A stretch of DNA of 64,000 bases, taken from NCBI GenBank assembly GCA_011634665.1, contig WAEK01000005.1:1046001-1110000 (forward strand), read 5' to 3'. This DNA is from Mortierella sp. BCC40632 (taxonomy: Eukaryota; Mortierellomycota; Mortierellomycetes; Mortierellales; Mortierellaceae). Under the pieces are notes generated by a model. That model had not been told where the DNA came from. It worked only from the letters and a program-made list of their open reading frames with translations, and did not search any database. Position numbers and translations under genes: made by a program. Of the stretch, positions 46,139-59,111 are shown in pieces. Each line of letters opens with the position of its first letter. The first letter of the stretch is position 1.

Positions 46139-48671
46139 TCAGGTAGCCCTATGAATCAGAATACGTGGCGGAGGTGCCAAGTAATTGGTATCGATGGCAC
46201 TGGGTATGGTATTTTGGTGATGTTGTTGCTGATGGTGATGATGTGGAGAGTGGCCGTTGGTCACAAGTGTTGAAGGATCCTCAACCCAAAGTCGTGGCTG
46301 CGTCGGACTACTACCACCGCTACTACTCTCTGTAGGTGTCGTTGGTGTGGTCGGCGATCGAGGTGATAATCCGGTCGCACTTGTGTTAATGGTCAGATTG
46401 TCTGTTCGGTTTCCATTGGGACCTTTGGAAAGGTGTCGTCCATGCTGTTGTTGCTGTTGTTGCTGCCGATGACGCGACGGTTGGTATTGAGCCATCAAGG
46501 CTTGCTCCTTATCATCTAGAACGGAATCACCCTGCAGGATTTGGTCCTTGATCAAATCGGATCGAAGTTGTCGTCCCTGCTTAGGGTCTTTGGTACCATG
46601 GTGCTTCATAGGACCCTGGGACGGGAAATGGTGTTGCTTAGTCCGAAACGAGAATGGAGAAGGATGTGTCGGAGACGTAGCGGTCGGTAGAGCTGTCAAG
46701 GGTAGATGATGGTTCTTGGAAGGCGCCACCGATGGTTGCGGATGTTGTGTCAGTGACATGGGCGAGATGGGCGAAGGAGATCCTTGGCGAGGAATATTAG
46801 AAATAGAAGTTCCTGGGCTGCCGTCTTCTGTAGTTGCAGGCAATGGATGCCACGAATAGGATGATCCATCCTTTGGCGAAGTCACAGCAACAGCCATTGC
46901 CGCAGCAGCGGCCGAGACCATGGCAGATGCAGTTGTCGAGCCCTTATCAAGAAAGGTCATGGTGGGGATGACCTCGGTAGGCGTAGTCGAAATAGGCGAC
47001 TGACTGTTCGAATTGGGCGCCGGTCCTGGTAGCAACGATGTCGTCGCGGACGAAAATGATGGGGTTGCACTATTGATCTCTCGTCCAGGCAGCGAGTGAG
47101 ATGTAGGGTGATGGTGAGAATGGCCATCCGATCCTCTTTCCGAGGAGCCTGAAGAAAGGGATGACGGTGAGATGGGCGAGATGGGCGAGATGGGCGATAC
47201 AGGTTTATACGTCGGCGACGAAGGCGATCCTGAGGAGGCATGGTAGGGCTGGAGCTGATGGTTTGTCTTCACCCGCAAGTGACTGATTCTGCCACCTCGC
47301 GAGGTTGGTGAAGATGTTGGCGATCTTTTTTCCTCACTCATGGATAGTTTTTCTTGTCCATGTTCATGTCCAGACCCTTGAGAGGTGAATGTGGCTGATG
47401 GTGAGCTGGCACGGTCTCGCGCTGTTGAGATCGAGAGTGGTGTTCGGTCCTCGGATAGAGCAGCCTTGGGGGGCTCTTGGAGATGTTCTGCAGTGGCCGA
47501 GGACTCGAAGCCAGCGAACAGCTTTTCTTCAATTGCCCCTCGTGGTCTCGATCCTGGGTCAACTCGTTTGGGCTTTTCCCAATGTGCAGATTCCTCTTCG
47601 TCACTCCCCCGCCTTGGACCACGGCCTAAAGCAAGCCAGGACTGTCCGTTTGCAGCTCCCGACCGATCCCCGCTCCCCTTTCGGTATTTACTGTCGGAAA
47701 AGGGCGAATGCATCTCAGTTGGTCCTGTTCCTGCTCCCATGCCTGGCTTCCCTGTACCTGCAGAACGAGATCGCTTTCGGCGATAAATGATCAACGAGGC
47801 TATACAGACAAACAAGACGCCGACTACGGAGAGGGATATGACAATGGCCTTGCCCGATCCTGAATCCTCGCCAGCGTTATTGTCGTCACCGGACCAGCCA
47901 TCGGGATGTGTTGGCAGTGGGGGATAGGGTCCAGAAGGAGACTGAACAGAGGGCGTGGGGAAAGGGACTCGCGAAGCAACTGTGCCTACTCGATAGATAC
48001 TGTTGGCTTCTGGACCTCCACAGTAGTCGTAGACACTTTGATCTTCCTGGCAAGAAACCGAACACGACTCCGCAGGTGCCTGACCGTACTTGTTGCTGTT
48101 GGCGAGTAGTGAGATTGTCGAGGAAGGGGCCGAGAGAGTGAGAGAGAGAGAGAGAGAGAAAGGGAAGAAGGGAGAGAACAAATGGAAAAGAGATGGGAGG
48201 AGTGAGAATGGCTGTCAAGGAACAACGTTGTTCACCTTACAGGAAGGAAGCAAAGAGGTTTGTCGAGATTCGAGGCTGGGTCCGTGACAGGCTGTTTGGG
48301 TAAAGCCCAAATAGGGTTTCGCCTCAAACGAACGGGGAAAAGAGTGGGGGCCAAGTACCGAGATATGTACAAAGATATCGTCCGATGCATGCATGGCCAC
48401 AGACAAAATGGGAGGAGGGAGGGAGGGAGGGGAGAGGAAAAGAGGCCTATTTATGTCAGGTCAAAAGGGCTTGCTGCACTTACTAGGTGTCGCCGCATGT
48501 GCAGATGGAGCCGTTGCGGACGGCCGCATAGGCCCAAGTGCCGATCGAGCAGTGAGTAAAGCACGCCTCTGGCCGGGAGACAATGGATGGGGGCTCGCCC
48601 GAGAGATCGGGCGCCCGCAAGTCTTCGCGGAAGCAACCGAGGTAGACAGGTTGCTCCTCAGGACGAAGCAT
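46139..48671 (-). CDS. WSC-domain transmembrane protein, putative cell-wall sensor
   Basis: Exon 1 is 48671-48484 and exon 2 is 48095-46139 (GTAAGT donor, CAACAG acceptor, in phase), giving 714 residues. The WSC domain spans residues 9-100: YLGCFRED, CFTHC, WAYAAVRNGSICTCGD, then across the intron YNKYGQAPAESCSVSC and YDYCGGPEANSIYRV. A transmembrane helix follows at about residues 145-165 (AIVISLSVVGVLFVCIASLI) with a basic stop-transfer (YRRKRSRS). The 550-residue cytoplasmic tail is rich in Ser, Pro, His and Gln, as in Wsc1-type wall-stress sensors that signal through Rho1. No signal peptide precedes the WSC domain from this ATG and a TGA lies upstream in frame, so an earlier exon may exist. 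Confidence 0.85.
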
Positions 48672-50146
48672 TGAGGCTGCCGCTTCTCACACTTTTGCTG
48701 TGGTCACAGCCTCTGTTTTTTTCTGGTTCAGATGAGGGGAGGGAGAATAAGAGGTGGGAGGGCGTGTCTTTGCTGAAAATTCTGCTGCTCTGTTACAATG
48801 ACGGGTCGAGGGAGTGCTGGTTGGTTGAGGGTGAAGGGGCTGGGGCTGTAGAATAGAAGGAAAAAAAAAAAAAGGGTTGGAGAGATAAGATGAGAGCTGA
48901 TTGTGAAAAGACGGTTTGGCTACAGTGTTGAGGATGTGAAGGTGAACGAGAGCGAGAAAGAGACCCACAGCTGAGTGGACTTGAGAGTGTGAGTTAGGGG
49001 AGAGACAGTGATAGGGATGGGAGAGTGAAGGATGGGAGAGAAGGAGTGTGGGAGAGAAAAGAAACAAAAACAAAGAAAAAGGCAGGATGCAAAGAAAAGA
49101 GAGAAGAAAGTGAGCAAGGGGAGGGATGGGTTTGTGACCGAGGGTCCAAGCAGGCGACGTCGCAACCTCGGTACCTTTTTTTCCTGTCCTCGTTCTCCGC
49201 CTTCGAACCATCGTCGGAGAGTCGCCCCTCGAATGGAACGACTAGACAGTCGTGCGGTTCGACGGAGGATGTGTGAGTTAACTGCGGGTGTATGTGTGTG
49301 CGTTTGTGTATGCGTGGGTTGTGTGATGTTGTGTGTGTGTGCGAGAGAGAGAGGGAGCGATGGGCCTTCCCGGGTTTCCATCGACGACCCTGGCTCTCAG
49401 CTCCCCATGCGCATTGGATATCCACAACAAGTCTGTGTGTGCACACACTGACACACACGCACACACGAGGCAAGTAGCCCTCAAGTAAAGCGACCCCAAG
49501 GGTCAAGACTCGAGTGAGCAGTGGCCCAGTAAGCGACGGGTCAAAGGAGAGAAAGGAAGAGGAAAAGAGGGGGAATCCTCGGTAAATGAACAAAAAAGAA
49601 GATTCTTTCAAGGCACAACGCAGCCTCCGCCCATTCACACTCGGGCCCTCTCCTGCTGGACACCAACTCAAACTTGGCTGTCAGACATGTCATCTTTGGC
49701 TACCTTCTTGGCGAACAATTGTAAAGGACATCCGAGAAGTGATCGCCCTTCTCCTCTCGGGCTTGAACTACAAGGAATGTCTATTCTAAAGGGGATCTAA
49801 GAAAACACATGCTACTCATCCTCTCTTTGGCGAAAGGAAGAGGAGTGTATATTGAGTAGAGTCGCATACGCATGATCTTGTTCCCCTGTCCCACTCATGC
49901 CACTCCCCTCTCTCCTCAATTGCCACACCCTGCCTCTTCGCTCCTCTCCACGCGCTTCCTGCCAGTCCTTCTCTCCCCACCCCCCGACTTGACACTCCAG
50001 ACAACTTTCTTAGGGATGACTCGACAGCCTAGTGTGGAAAAAAGAGAGCCAGAATACTCCTGTCCAATCCAATTCGACCTGTCTATTCGTGCTATTTTTT
50101 TCTTATTACATTTATTATTATTATTTTCTTCTGTCAAGGTTGCCTC
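48672..50146. other. Region between WSC and Rad4 genes
   Basis: This is the promoter side of the WSC gene (possibly with an unrecognised signal-peptide exon) and the 3' side of Rad4. It contains AG-rich DNA, an AC/GT-rich stretch (about 49275-49350, 49435-49470) and no ATG on the minus strand between 48671 and 49211. Confidence 0.5.
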
Positions 50147-53100
50147 TCAGTCCAGCATGAAACCAGCACCTGTATCCATTTTGGCCGTTGCCTTTGTGTC
50201 CTGCTCTGTTGATCCCATCACCACCGATGATGACCTCTTAAGTAGATTCTGGTCCTCAAGAGGCTGCGCTCCGTCAATACGCTCTTCCTTCTCGTCGTCG
50301 TCATCTTCGACAACTGGCTCCCACTTGTCATCCTCAGGCTCACCTTGGCCGTACTCCTCTAGCAGCCGGGAACGGAGCATGACACCCTTGATAAACTTGC
50401 GCCAGAGCCTCAACACCTCTACTCGTCTCTTTTTGTGTGCCTCCATGTCGGCGTGATGGGCCATCTCGTGGTAAGCATCCATCACTAGGTCGGCACACTC
50501 TGTAGGAACAATGATGCCCTGCACAACGGGGACTGATTTTCTGGACTGAAATTCAAATCCAGTCTATGTGAAGAGTATATCGTATGGTATCAAAGAGAAC
50601 TCAAAAGTCAGCTCGAAGATCTGTATCTGAGGTTCCAACATCTAACCAAAAACACGTGGGCCCAGTAAAATAGAATATGTCCTCTGGGACTCTGATATTC
50701 TTGCCGATTGATGATAATAAAAAAAAAAAAAAAAAATCTTACCACTGCCTCGACAAAGTCTACTCCCAATAGTCTTGCCACACGCCCAATACCTCGACCT
50801 ATCCGTCGCCATATTGAATTTTAGAAAGGAGATCTCTTCTTTAGTTCAACAGTCACAAGGGTTGGTCTCTAAAAAGTACATGAACGAGACCCAGTGTATC
50901 ACTTTACCTTTCAGGTGTGTGCCCCCAACAGGCACCATAGCAGGAGTAAAAATATCCAGACGGCCATATTGGTTACGAGGTACCCTTCCATCCACGACCC
51001 ATGGAGGCTGATAGGGTTCGGTTTGCCATTCTCCAAAGAGCGGTACCAGGTCTTCAGAGGAATCTGGGTCTGTCTCGCTCTTCCCTTCCCCACCATCATG
51101 TTCTGGGTCTAGACACGATTTACCCTTGTTTGAAGAGCCAGAGAGGGTACCTTGCTGGCGTAAACGAAGTTGAAAAATAGTTGCTGGTCGAGACTTAATC
51201 CACTTGACTGGTATGGTCTCGTCCTCCCTGATCTGTCGTGCCTGCTTGAGCCATGTCTCTTTGGACTTGATTTGCTTGACACTACTCCTAGGATAAATTG
51301 CCTCGCCGCGGACATGGCCTAACACAGGACCTTTTGGGTGTAATACCTCATACTTTTTCAAATGTCTCTCCAATGCATACCTATTGGATCAAGAACAACC
51401 ATTAGTACAATGCATACGAAAACACGTTTATACATTTTCAGTCATGAGCAAGAAAAAAAATATATAGAATAATCCATACAGCGGGTGATTATTGAAGTCT
51501 CCCAGCTTTGTTGGCATCTGCTCCGAATTCTCTAACAGGAGCAATTCCGCTTCTTCTTGTTCAGCTTCAGGCGAGACGTATGGGTTATTGACAACTCCCA
51601 TGGTCTGTTTCCACCAATCAAACCGAGTTGGACCTGCAGGCTGTACCCTTCGCTTCTGGGTGACACTACCCCAGCGACTAGTGTAACGCCGCGTTACGTC
51701 CGTCACAAAATTATCTATTCATGTTGAATATCCACAGCATCAGTAAAGGGCCCTGTGAGATATAAGATGTGAGATGTGACAACAAACAGCCTTAGATGAG
51801 AGCTGCCTGGCTGTCTAACAGAGCATGCTATCCAGTAAGCTTACCTTCATCATAGGCAACCACATAGGCCAACTTGTTTGTTAAACAGGAATTTGATGGG
51901 TGAAGCCTCAGTGGACTATTCACAATACCACGAATAGGATCTATGCAGATCCATTTTTCCGAAAGTGAAGAGTAAACCTCTGTCCAGAACACTGGGGGAT
52001 CTATTTTGTTAGTGTTGGTGTTTTGGATAATAATAACAGTTTAGTGGCTACCATATTGGCCGTCTTCATCAAACTAATAAAGAAAATGTCGGTTTTACCT
52101 GCTTGTTTCTGGTGTGGCAGAGTCTTTGTGGAGGGTCGCTTGAGGAGACGATGGGGAGTCGGCACTACTCTCCTAGATCCGCGCGTCGTATCGTCTTCAT
52201 CAAGCTCTTCGGTCACCTTTTTCTTCTTTCCCTTTGAACTAGTCTTCGAACCGGATGCTCCTGCAGAGTTCTCCATCTCTGGGTCCTTTAACGCTTTGGT
52301 GGTCTCCTTGGAAAGAGTGATTTTGAAAGAACATCCTTGCAAAGACTCGACTAGTCTTGCTCTCAGCCCCAACGAACGGCAAATCCCTGTGAAAAGCTGG
52401 GAAGACACGTCGCTGGAACCCCTCCTGTTGAGTAAGCGCCTTTGAAGATTTTTCCTTTTCTTGAAGACCTCTGAGTTATCTGTGACAAATACAGGCTAGA
52501 ACATAATATAGAAGTGCCAGACATTTAAGAGATTTGTTGCTCCGGATCGCCATCCAGGCATTAGTATAGATTGACCAGCTTCATAGGCTATGCGTACCTC
52601 GGATCCCAGAAGAGTAGGCTCAGTGCACTCTTGGTGGCAAATACCAGTTCCTGTCACCACAAAGGAGTCTCTCCACCATAGAGCAAGCACATGGAGTGCA
52701 TTCACCTCGCGTGTTAGGCTTAAATGTTCTGTTTGAAAAGACTCTGCGATATGGTTTGGGACAATGGAAAGAGCTACCGACAGCAGCTTCGGGTGACATA
52801 TCCAACGGTTTCGGTGGAGACCGTTTGCCATAAGGCAAAGAAGGTGAGTTTGGTGGATCAGGACACGAATCATACGATCTTCTTTTGTGATTCCTTTACT
52901 AGTTGTCCTAAGAGGTGCGGAGGAAACAAACATCAGTTCCAGAGCAATTTATCGAGGCAATTCTTATTATCCCATGAGCTTCTGAATTACTTTTTTGTTT
53001 CAACAAGCGGTTTGTCAAACACGATTTCGACAGGATTGTACATCCATGGGCCCGATAAATCTTCCTCGTCCTCGTCCACTTCATTCGGTGCTAGCCATTA

Positions 53101-53781
53101 CCCATGGTTGAATGGGTTAGTGAAAGCTCATAGATTGATATTGAAAAGAAACACGATCGATAAAGCAAACGATGACCTACCTGATAAAGGCACCTCTAAC
53201 CAATCCCCTTCATCATCATCGTCATCATCATCGTCAAAATAGTTGTCATCGTCACCGTCACCAAATCGAACACTTGCCGAGCTTCCAGTATCGCTTTCTT
53301 GTCCAGGTGTGTAAATTATAGTCGCAAACTCAGTCTCGATTCCCTTTTCCATGTCTTCATCCCTATTGGAACCCGTAGGGCTCTCATCGCTGTCTACACG
53401 ATTAGAGAGACCATCCCCTGTCCGCGCCTGCTTTCCTTTCCTAGAAGCCTGAGCGTTGATATCTGCGGCACGCTTCCTGGAAGACGGTTTGGATGGACTG
53501 CTGATCGGAGCGGAGGTGCCTCTATTAGTAGCAGTGTGTTGAAAGTCATCGTCATCAGAATCTCCATCATTGCTCTGACTGATCCCTGGTCTGTCCTCTG
53601 ATTGGGATGATTCAATTTTGGTGGCGTTCTGAGTCGAGACTCTTGTAGAGGCAAAACGTTGACGAGTGCTCTGTCGGGTTGCAATGGAAGTCGGCCTAGA
53701 ATTAGCGTTTGTCCTCTCTTCTACCTCTTGGCGCTCCTGTCTTCCGTTCGACAATCCTCCCTTCCTCGTCCGTGCTGTCAT
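50147..53781 (-). CDS. RAD4: Rad4/XPC nucleotide excision repair damage-recognition protein
   Basis: Recognises helix-distorting DNA lesions and recruits TFIIH, acting with a Rad23-type partner in the nucleus. Nine exons fit with GT-AG sites and phase: 53781-53181, 53090-52991, 52907-52645, 52479-52099, 51991-51845, 51714-51480, 51380-50908, 50798-50743 and 50563-50147, giving 890 residues (yeast Rad4 754, human XPC 940). An acidic, Ser-rich N-terminus is followed by the transglutaminase-like domain (SSQLFTGICRSLGLRARLVES, VFWTEVYSSLSEKWICIDPI) and the beta-hairpin domains (NNHPLYALERHLKKYEVLHP, PWVVDGRVPRNQYGRLDIF, RVARLLGVDFVEAVTGFEF, GIIVPTECADLV). The C-terminal tail is acidic. The only odd point is a TAATAAA-filled intron with an A18 run between exons 8 and 9. 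Confidence 0.95.
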
Positions 53782-54733
53782 AACAATGAAATCGCTCTCC
53801 TAGGAACATGAACAACAAAAGCGCAAGCAAGAGGTCAAATGAGTGGAGAGAGATGGAGACAGAGAAAGAGAAAGAACGTGACTGTGGAAAATCCGGATTT
53901 GGACACGAGAGAGAGAGAGAGAAAGCCTTTGCTGTTTGCAACCTCAATTTCATGCAGAGACGTGGATAGGGCAGCTTAGGGGGAGAATTTGTTGCCGTCT
54001 TTCGCAACCAGGACGGTGCAACAAACCGAACTGACGGCGCTCAAAATTCCATTCTAAATCCCATCATGTTGAACTCTGGCTTGGGTTCCTGATCCCCACT
54101 AACCGCACAATGCGCGCAAGTACATCGCACACACTACATGCCATGAGTTGACCTTGTGTCCGTGTCAGCCTTGTTTACTTGCCTGTTCTCCGTAACCCGT
54201 TAGGGCATGGAGATAGCAAATAAGAAAGCGAGCCTCCAGTTGGATTAATTAGAAGTCGTCCAACACAAAATGATTCGAGTGGGTCGGATCCAGCACTCAA
54301 AGCCTATTCGACACAGGTCGCCGAGTGACTTACAGCCTCTTTATTCCGTCGCCTAAGCGATAGGGTGTTTTTTGTGCCCATGATACCGCCTGCGGTCTGA
54401 CCAGGCGCGTTGAATTCCATTTTCAGTTTCCGAGAGCGTGCTCCTTTCCCCCACGCACTCACCCTCGATGTCGCCAAACTGCAAGATACCAAAGCCATTG
54501 TACCAAGGGCCGCAGGAGCCCATCGGGCCAAGTTACCCGTGCATTTTCATATAATTGTGGAGATAGAGCACGCAGTAGATGATGCATACTGCAGGGAGGG
54601 GAAGGCAACTTTTTGTCCGCGATGCAATGATGCAGCAGCAAGAGAGCGCGGGTGAAAAAGCAAGATGGAGTGTAGCATGTTGACACACTTTTAGAAGACC
54701 ATTGAGCCCCGAGAGTGGGTTCACTTTCTTGCC

Positions 54734-54781
<48 letters not shown>

Positions 54782-56040
54782 GCAATAAAGCCGTGCCTAC
54801 CTGGGATGTTAGGTACCCGGGTGAATGGCTACGAGTCAGCGAAATGGAAAAAGGAGAACAAGATGACGATTTGAGGTGACTTCTTGCCCACGTATGTAGC
54901 TCTCTGCTTGTGTGGGACAATATCCCTCACGGAGACACCCCAGAGGGAGGAGAAAGGACAAAGCACACGCGTGCTTGCCACGGACACGACCAGCCGTTGT
55001 GCATTCTCTCTTATACACACTGTTTACGTCTTTTTCACTCGTACCACGCCAAATGCTTGCGCCTGTTGGTTGTTACTGTCGGGGCTCGCCGAGGGTTGTA
55101 CCGCCCAGTCCATTTGTTGTGTCCTTTTCCTTTGGAGAGAGTGTGGTCAACATACCAACGAGGCATCAGAGGCAACAAGGCGCGAAGCATGAGCGCTCAC
55201 GGGCTTGTGTGTGTGTGTGTGTGTGTGTGGGTGTGTTTTTGGTACTTCACAGCACTGCTTTTTGCCAGAACCTGTAAAGTGCACAAACATCCACGCCTGC
55301 CCCAGAGACAAACTGTCGACGAATGGATTGCACGACATTAGAGGCAGTGTTTAGAGACCATACCGAGGAAGGATACTCTTGCCGCCAGCCACGGCGACAG
55401 CGACAGACGGTCTTGCCGCTTTTTCTTTTTTAACCCTCGGTTGCTCGTGGTTTCTCCTTCTTCGTTTTCTTTTTTTTTTTTTTTTTTTTTCTCTCTATTC
55501 TCCTTCGTTGGAGTGATCCGCTTCCCCCTCGTTCTCTCTTCTCCTCTTAACTGATCCGTCGCCTCCCGCCCTCCGTCCCCTGCCTCCTGCTGTCCCTGCT
55601 GTCCCTGTGCCCTGTCTCGTTCTCTGTGCACTCGCCAGCGCCGTGATTGATTGGACTGGGGCCTTCCTCCTCCTCCTCTTCGTTCTCCTCTTCGTCCACT
55701 TCTTCTTCTTCTTCCTCCACACGACTCTCCTCTCCACAGCCTGCAGGACCTCACCCCTCTCCCCCCCCCCCCTCCTCTCTCTCTTTCTCTCTCTTTCTGT
55801 CACTTTCTGCCTCTTTCTCTCTTTCTATTTTTTCTTGGCTTGGATCCTCTCGACCCTACCTCTTTCTTCATCCTCCTCCTCCATCTCTTCCAATTGCCAA
55901 ATCAATCATTTGCTCTCGCCCTGTCATCCCTCGGCATTGACAGCCGCCCGCCATTTGCTCCGTCATTCGCCCACTCGTTTGGCTCGGCCTCCTTACCAAT
56001 AGCCTCTATACCCTTCTTCTCTCTACACATCTACTGCACC
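53782..56040. other. Divergent intergenic region, Rad4 to receptor 1
   Basis: Upstream DNA of two divergent genes. It holds a CT microsatellite (about 54738-54779), a GT run (about 55206-55230) and a T run (about 55468-55490). A 29-codon open exon-like piece on the minus strand (54420-54334) has a good ATG context and a perfect GTAAGT donor, but no matching downstream exon was found. Confidence 0.5.
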
Positions 56041-57733
56041 ATGTTCAGGATAACCCCAAGGACACTTCGAGTACTGTTGCTCTCAGTGCTCTTCGCCACA
56101 GCAGCCCACGTCTCCGCACAGTCCACAGGAGCCGGCTCACCTACATCCACTTCCACAATTAACTTCATCCTGCCTACCGGTGCCCCAACTCCAACAACCC
56201 CTGTCCCTGGTTCCAATAACACACTCACCACCTGTCCAGGCCCGTTGATTCCCAACACCATGAACCTCAAAATCCCAACCTGCGTAGGACATTGCTGTAT
56301 CAAGTGCCCCGCCTTTGAATACTTTTACGAGCCCAACAAGATCAGCACCATCCTTCATGCCTCTTATGTCACTCGGCAGGTCTCGTTAGGTGCATCGGTC
56401 TTCATGGCCATCTCCTACCTGTTATTGCCGGGCAAACGATCTCAACCGCATATCTCTGTATTGTTCTTGACCGTATCCTTGTCCTTATGGTTCGCTGCAT
56501 TCGATGTTATGCCCGGGGTCTCCAATGCCTGTGCCAACGACTTTGAGCAGTCAACAGGCCACAACTCTAGGTTGTGTGGCATTCAAGGTGTGCTGATCAT
56601 CTACTTTACACAGACATGCGCCTTGTGGTGCTCGTTGCTTATCTACAAGCTGCATCTGGTAAGCAGAACAGGAAAAAGAATGAAGGAAGAACCCGATCCT
56701 GAGCCCTTGGTGGTGCCTCTCGTCTCTCCGTCCGATATGACAACATAAGGCAGCGAGACTGAGGAGACTCCTCGAGTTTCTGGGCGCATTAACTTACTCT
56801 TGACAAGAGATAACAGTCCGACTGACAGTGTCACCCTTTCTCCGTCTCCGATCTGTGTGCGCAATTGCAACGCTCGGTCTCTTTCCCCTTTCTTTTCCTT
56901 TCCCCTTTCTCTTTCTCTTTCTCTCTCCGGCCGTCCTTCGTTGGGTTCCAATTTTGCTAGCTGGCAGTGTGGCGGGCTGATTTTATCGATCGCTACTATG
57001 CTTGGTTCACGGCTTTCTGCTGGATCTTCCCACTAGCGTTTGCAATTCCCGTTGCTGTCAAGAACCTAGCTGAATTCCCAGGGGTTGGGTTCAGTTGCCT
57101 TGTCAGTAACCAGCACCTCAATACGTACCTCTTTTATCCGACGGCTGTGTACATTTATCCTGCTATCCTAGCCCATTTGATCACAGTCGCAAAGATGATC
57201 CATGTAAGCTCTCCTCTCCCCCTTGAGATATTCCTGCGTGTGGATGTGGATGACCAATGCATATGAAACTCTTTGGCCATGTACACTGACCATGACCTTT
57301 TTCTATTCTTCCACTCTCTCTCTCTCTTTCTCTCTCTTTCTCTTAATCACGCATGATTAAAATGGCATGATGTCCTACAGTTGGCCATATTGTCCTCCAA
57401 GATTGATACAGGTCTTTCCCAACTCTCGAACAGCGCACGGATACGCGCCAACACAACCATGCAGGCCAAGCGTCTCCTTCGTGGTCAATGGCGTCCAGCC
57501 TTGATGCTTGGAACCACTATGCTTGCGTTTACTGTCTTCTGGGTAACGTTTTCCTGTACTTTCAAACACACACACACAGACACACACAGACACACACATA
57601 CAAATATACAAACGAATCTTTTGTATATTTGTATTTGTCATGGAGAAAGTAAAATGGATCTCTTAAGCTTAACTCGTTTACACACATTGGCACTAACCTT
57701 GGACCCGCCCCAATCTCCCTTGCCTGGAAATCA

Positions 57734-57776
<43 letters not shown>

Positions 57777-59111
57777 CTCTTTTACTTTGTAGACGCGCAT
57801 CGCCTTGCTCAGCTATCGCCTGCAACTCCGTGGTTGAAGGAGTGGCTCACCTGTATTCAAGCTGGCAGCCTCAAAGGTTTAACTTCAGACGAGACACAGA
57901 CCTTGTGCGCGGGACGAGCACGGCCAAACGTGCCCTCTGTAGTGTGGTTCGCCTCGGCGGAGCTGATTCTAGCGATTATTGGAATTGTCGTCGCCGTCAT
58001 CTTTGTCTCAAAGATCGAGTTTTGGAATGACTGGGCTTTTGTCCTCCACAATCTCGCTCGCCATGGTCGACTAGGCGATGGTTCTCCTGGAGGTCGTCGA
58101 CAGTCAGGAGGATCTACGGCCCCTAGTGCGGTCTCCCCAACAGGGCCAAACCCATACGACCATGACATGCAGGGTCAAGGACGGTCCCACAAGGCTGGGA
58201 ACGAGTCCTATCATAACCCGGAACTTGGGTGTGTGATGGTGGAGCCTAATCGAATGACCAAGGAAGCCCATGGGACGCAGTGGTATGATATGGATGATCT
58301 CCTGGATAAAGAGTACGATATCCATGGAGGAACCAATCGCACGGATCAGCCACCGCTGGGCGGTGACCTTAAATCCGAAATTGGCGCCGAGACAGGCTAC
58401 AATCCCAGCTGGGATCCGCCCCTATACCCTGCCAATAGTCATTCGGGAGATATCCTCTACTCAACCCCGGCCGCCCAGGAGATGTCGCCGCCGCTGCCAT
58501 GGTCACCTGGCTCGCCGACCATGACTTCATCCAAGACCTATCTGATAGCGAACGATAACAGCGACCGGTATGTGGAGCAGCCTGTCGTACCGCCGCCTGT
58601 ACCAAGGTCAAGCATAAAAACAAAGCTGAATAGCGACCGTTCGCCCCAACCATTCCAAGAGCAGAAGCCAGTCTACCTCTCAAGCCCTTCACAATCTCCT
58701 GGGGTTGTTGCGGCCACGTCGCTCTCACCGATGCCGCCCAAGCCCGCCTATGTCTCCCATGCACATCAGCCCTCTCTACCCAGACAGGCTCCGATGAAGG
58801 AACCAAGGTCGCCGACACAATCGTCATCTTTGGCGGGACTGCCAACCCCTGCCTCCTCCCCAAAGGCGCAGCCATCCTATGACTCGAACGAGGGTGCAGG
58901 AAAGATTATGGTTGCATCTCGAGCTAGCATCAGTCATGGCAAGGGTCAGGGCAAGCTTGTGGCCTTGGATACGGTATCACGGAGTAACAGTATCCGGAAG
59001 TCACCTCCAGTTCTGCCACTGAAGAGTCCTGCACGGCAATATCCTCCGAGCCTGCACTCTCCTCTACAGTCCCCTCTCCAATCCCCAACGCATGCACCGT
59101 ACTCTCCGTAA
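56041..59111 (+). CDS. Frizzled-like seven-transmembrane receptor 1
   Basis: Putative plasma-membrane receptor of the Frizzled/Smoothened family without a full cysteine-rich domain. Exons are 56041-56658, 56961-57203, 57381-57542 and 57777-59111; all introns are phase 0, total 785 residues. A signal peptide (residues 1-27) and Ser/Thr/Pro linker precede a compact Cys motif (CVGHCCIKCPAF at about 81) and seven hydrophobic helices: TM1 near 112-132, TM2 near 140-160, TM3 near 185-206, then four more across exons 2-4, ending with SVVWFASAELILAIIGIVVAV. The C-terminal tail of about 360 residues is disordered, rich in Pro and Ser, a likely phosphorylation target. The last intron ends in a T38 tract. 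Neighbour: a paralogue 2.2 kb downstream in the same orientation. Ligand and coupling are unknown. Confidence 0.85.
57735..57774. repeat. T38 tract forming an intron 3' end
   Basis: A run of about 38 T bases stands directly before the AG acceptor (57775-57776) of the third intron in receptor 1. The same intron also contains a CA-rich stretch at 57567-57602. Confidence 0.9.

Noticed and set aside
48920..49671. Long minus-strand frames rich in Ser, His and Leu upstream of the WSC gene
   Set aside because: Composition comes from CT and CA-rich DNA; no conserved feature seen.
54334..54531. Small minus-strand gene with a perfect GTAAGT donor
   Set aside because: No downstream exon in phase could be found at a plausible distance, and no family was recognised; only noted in the intergenic entry.
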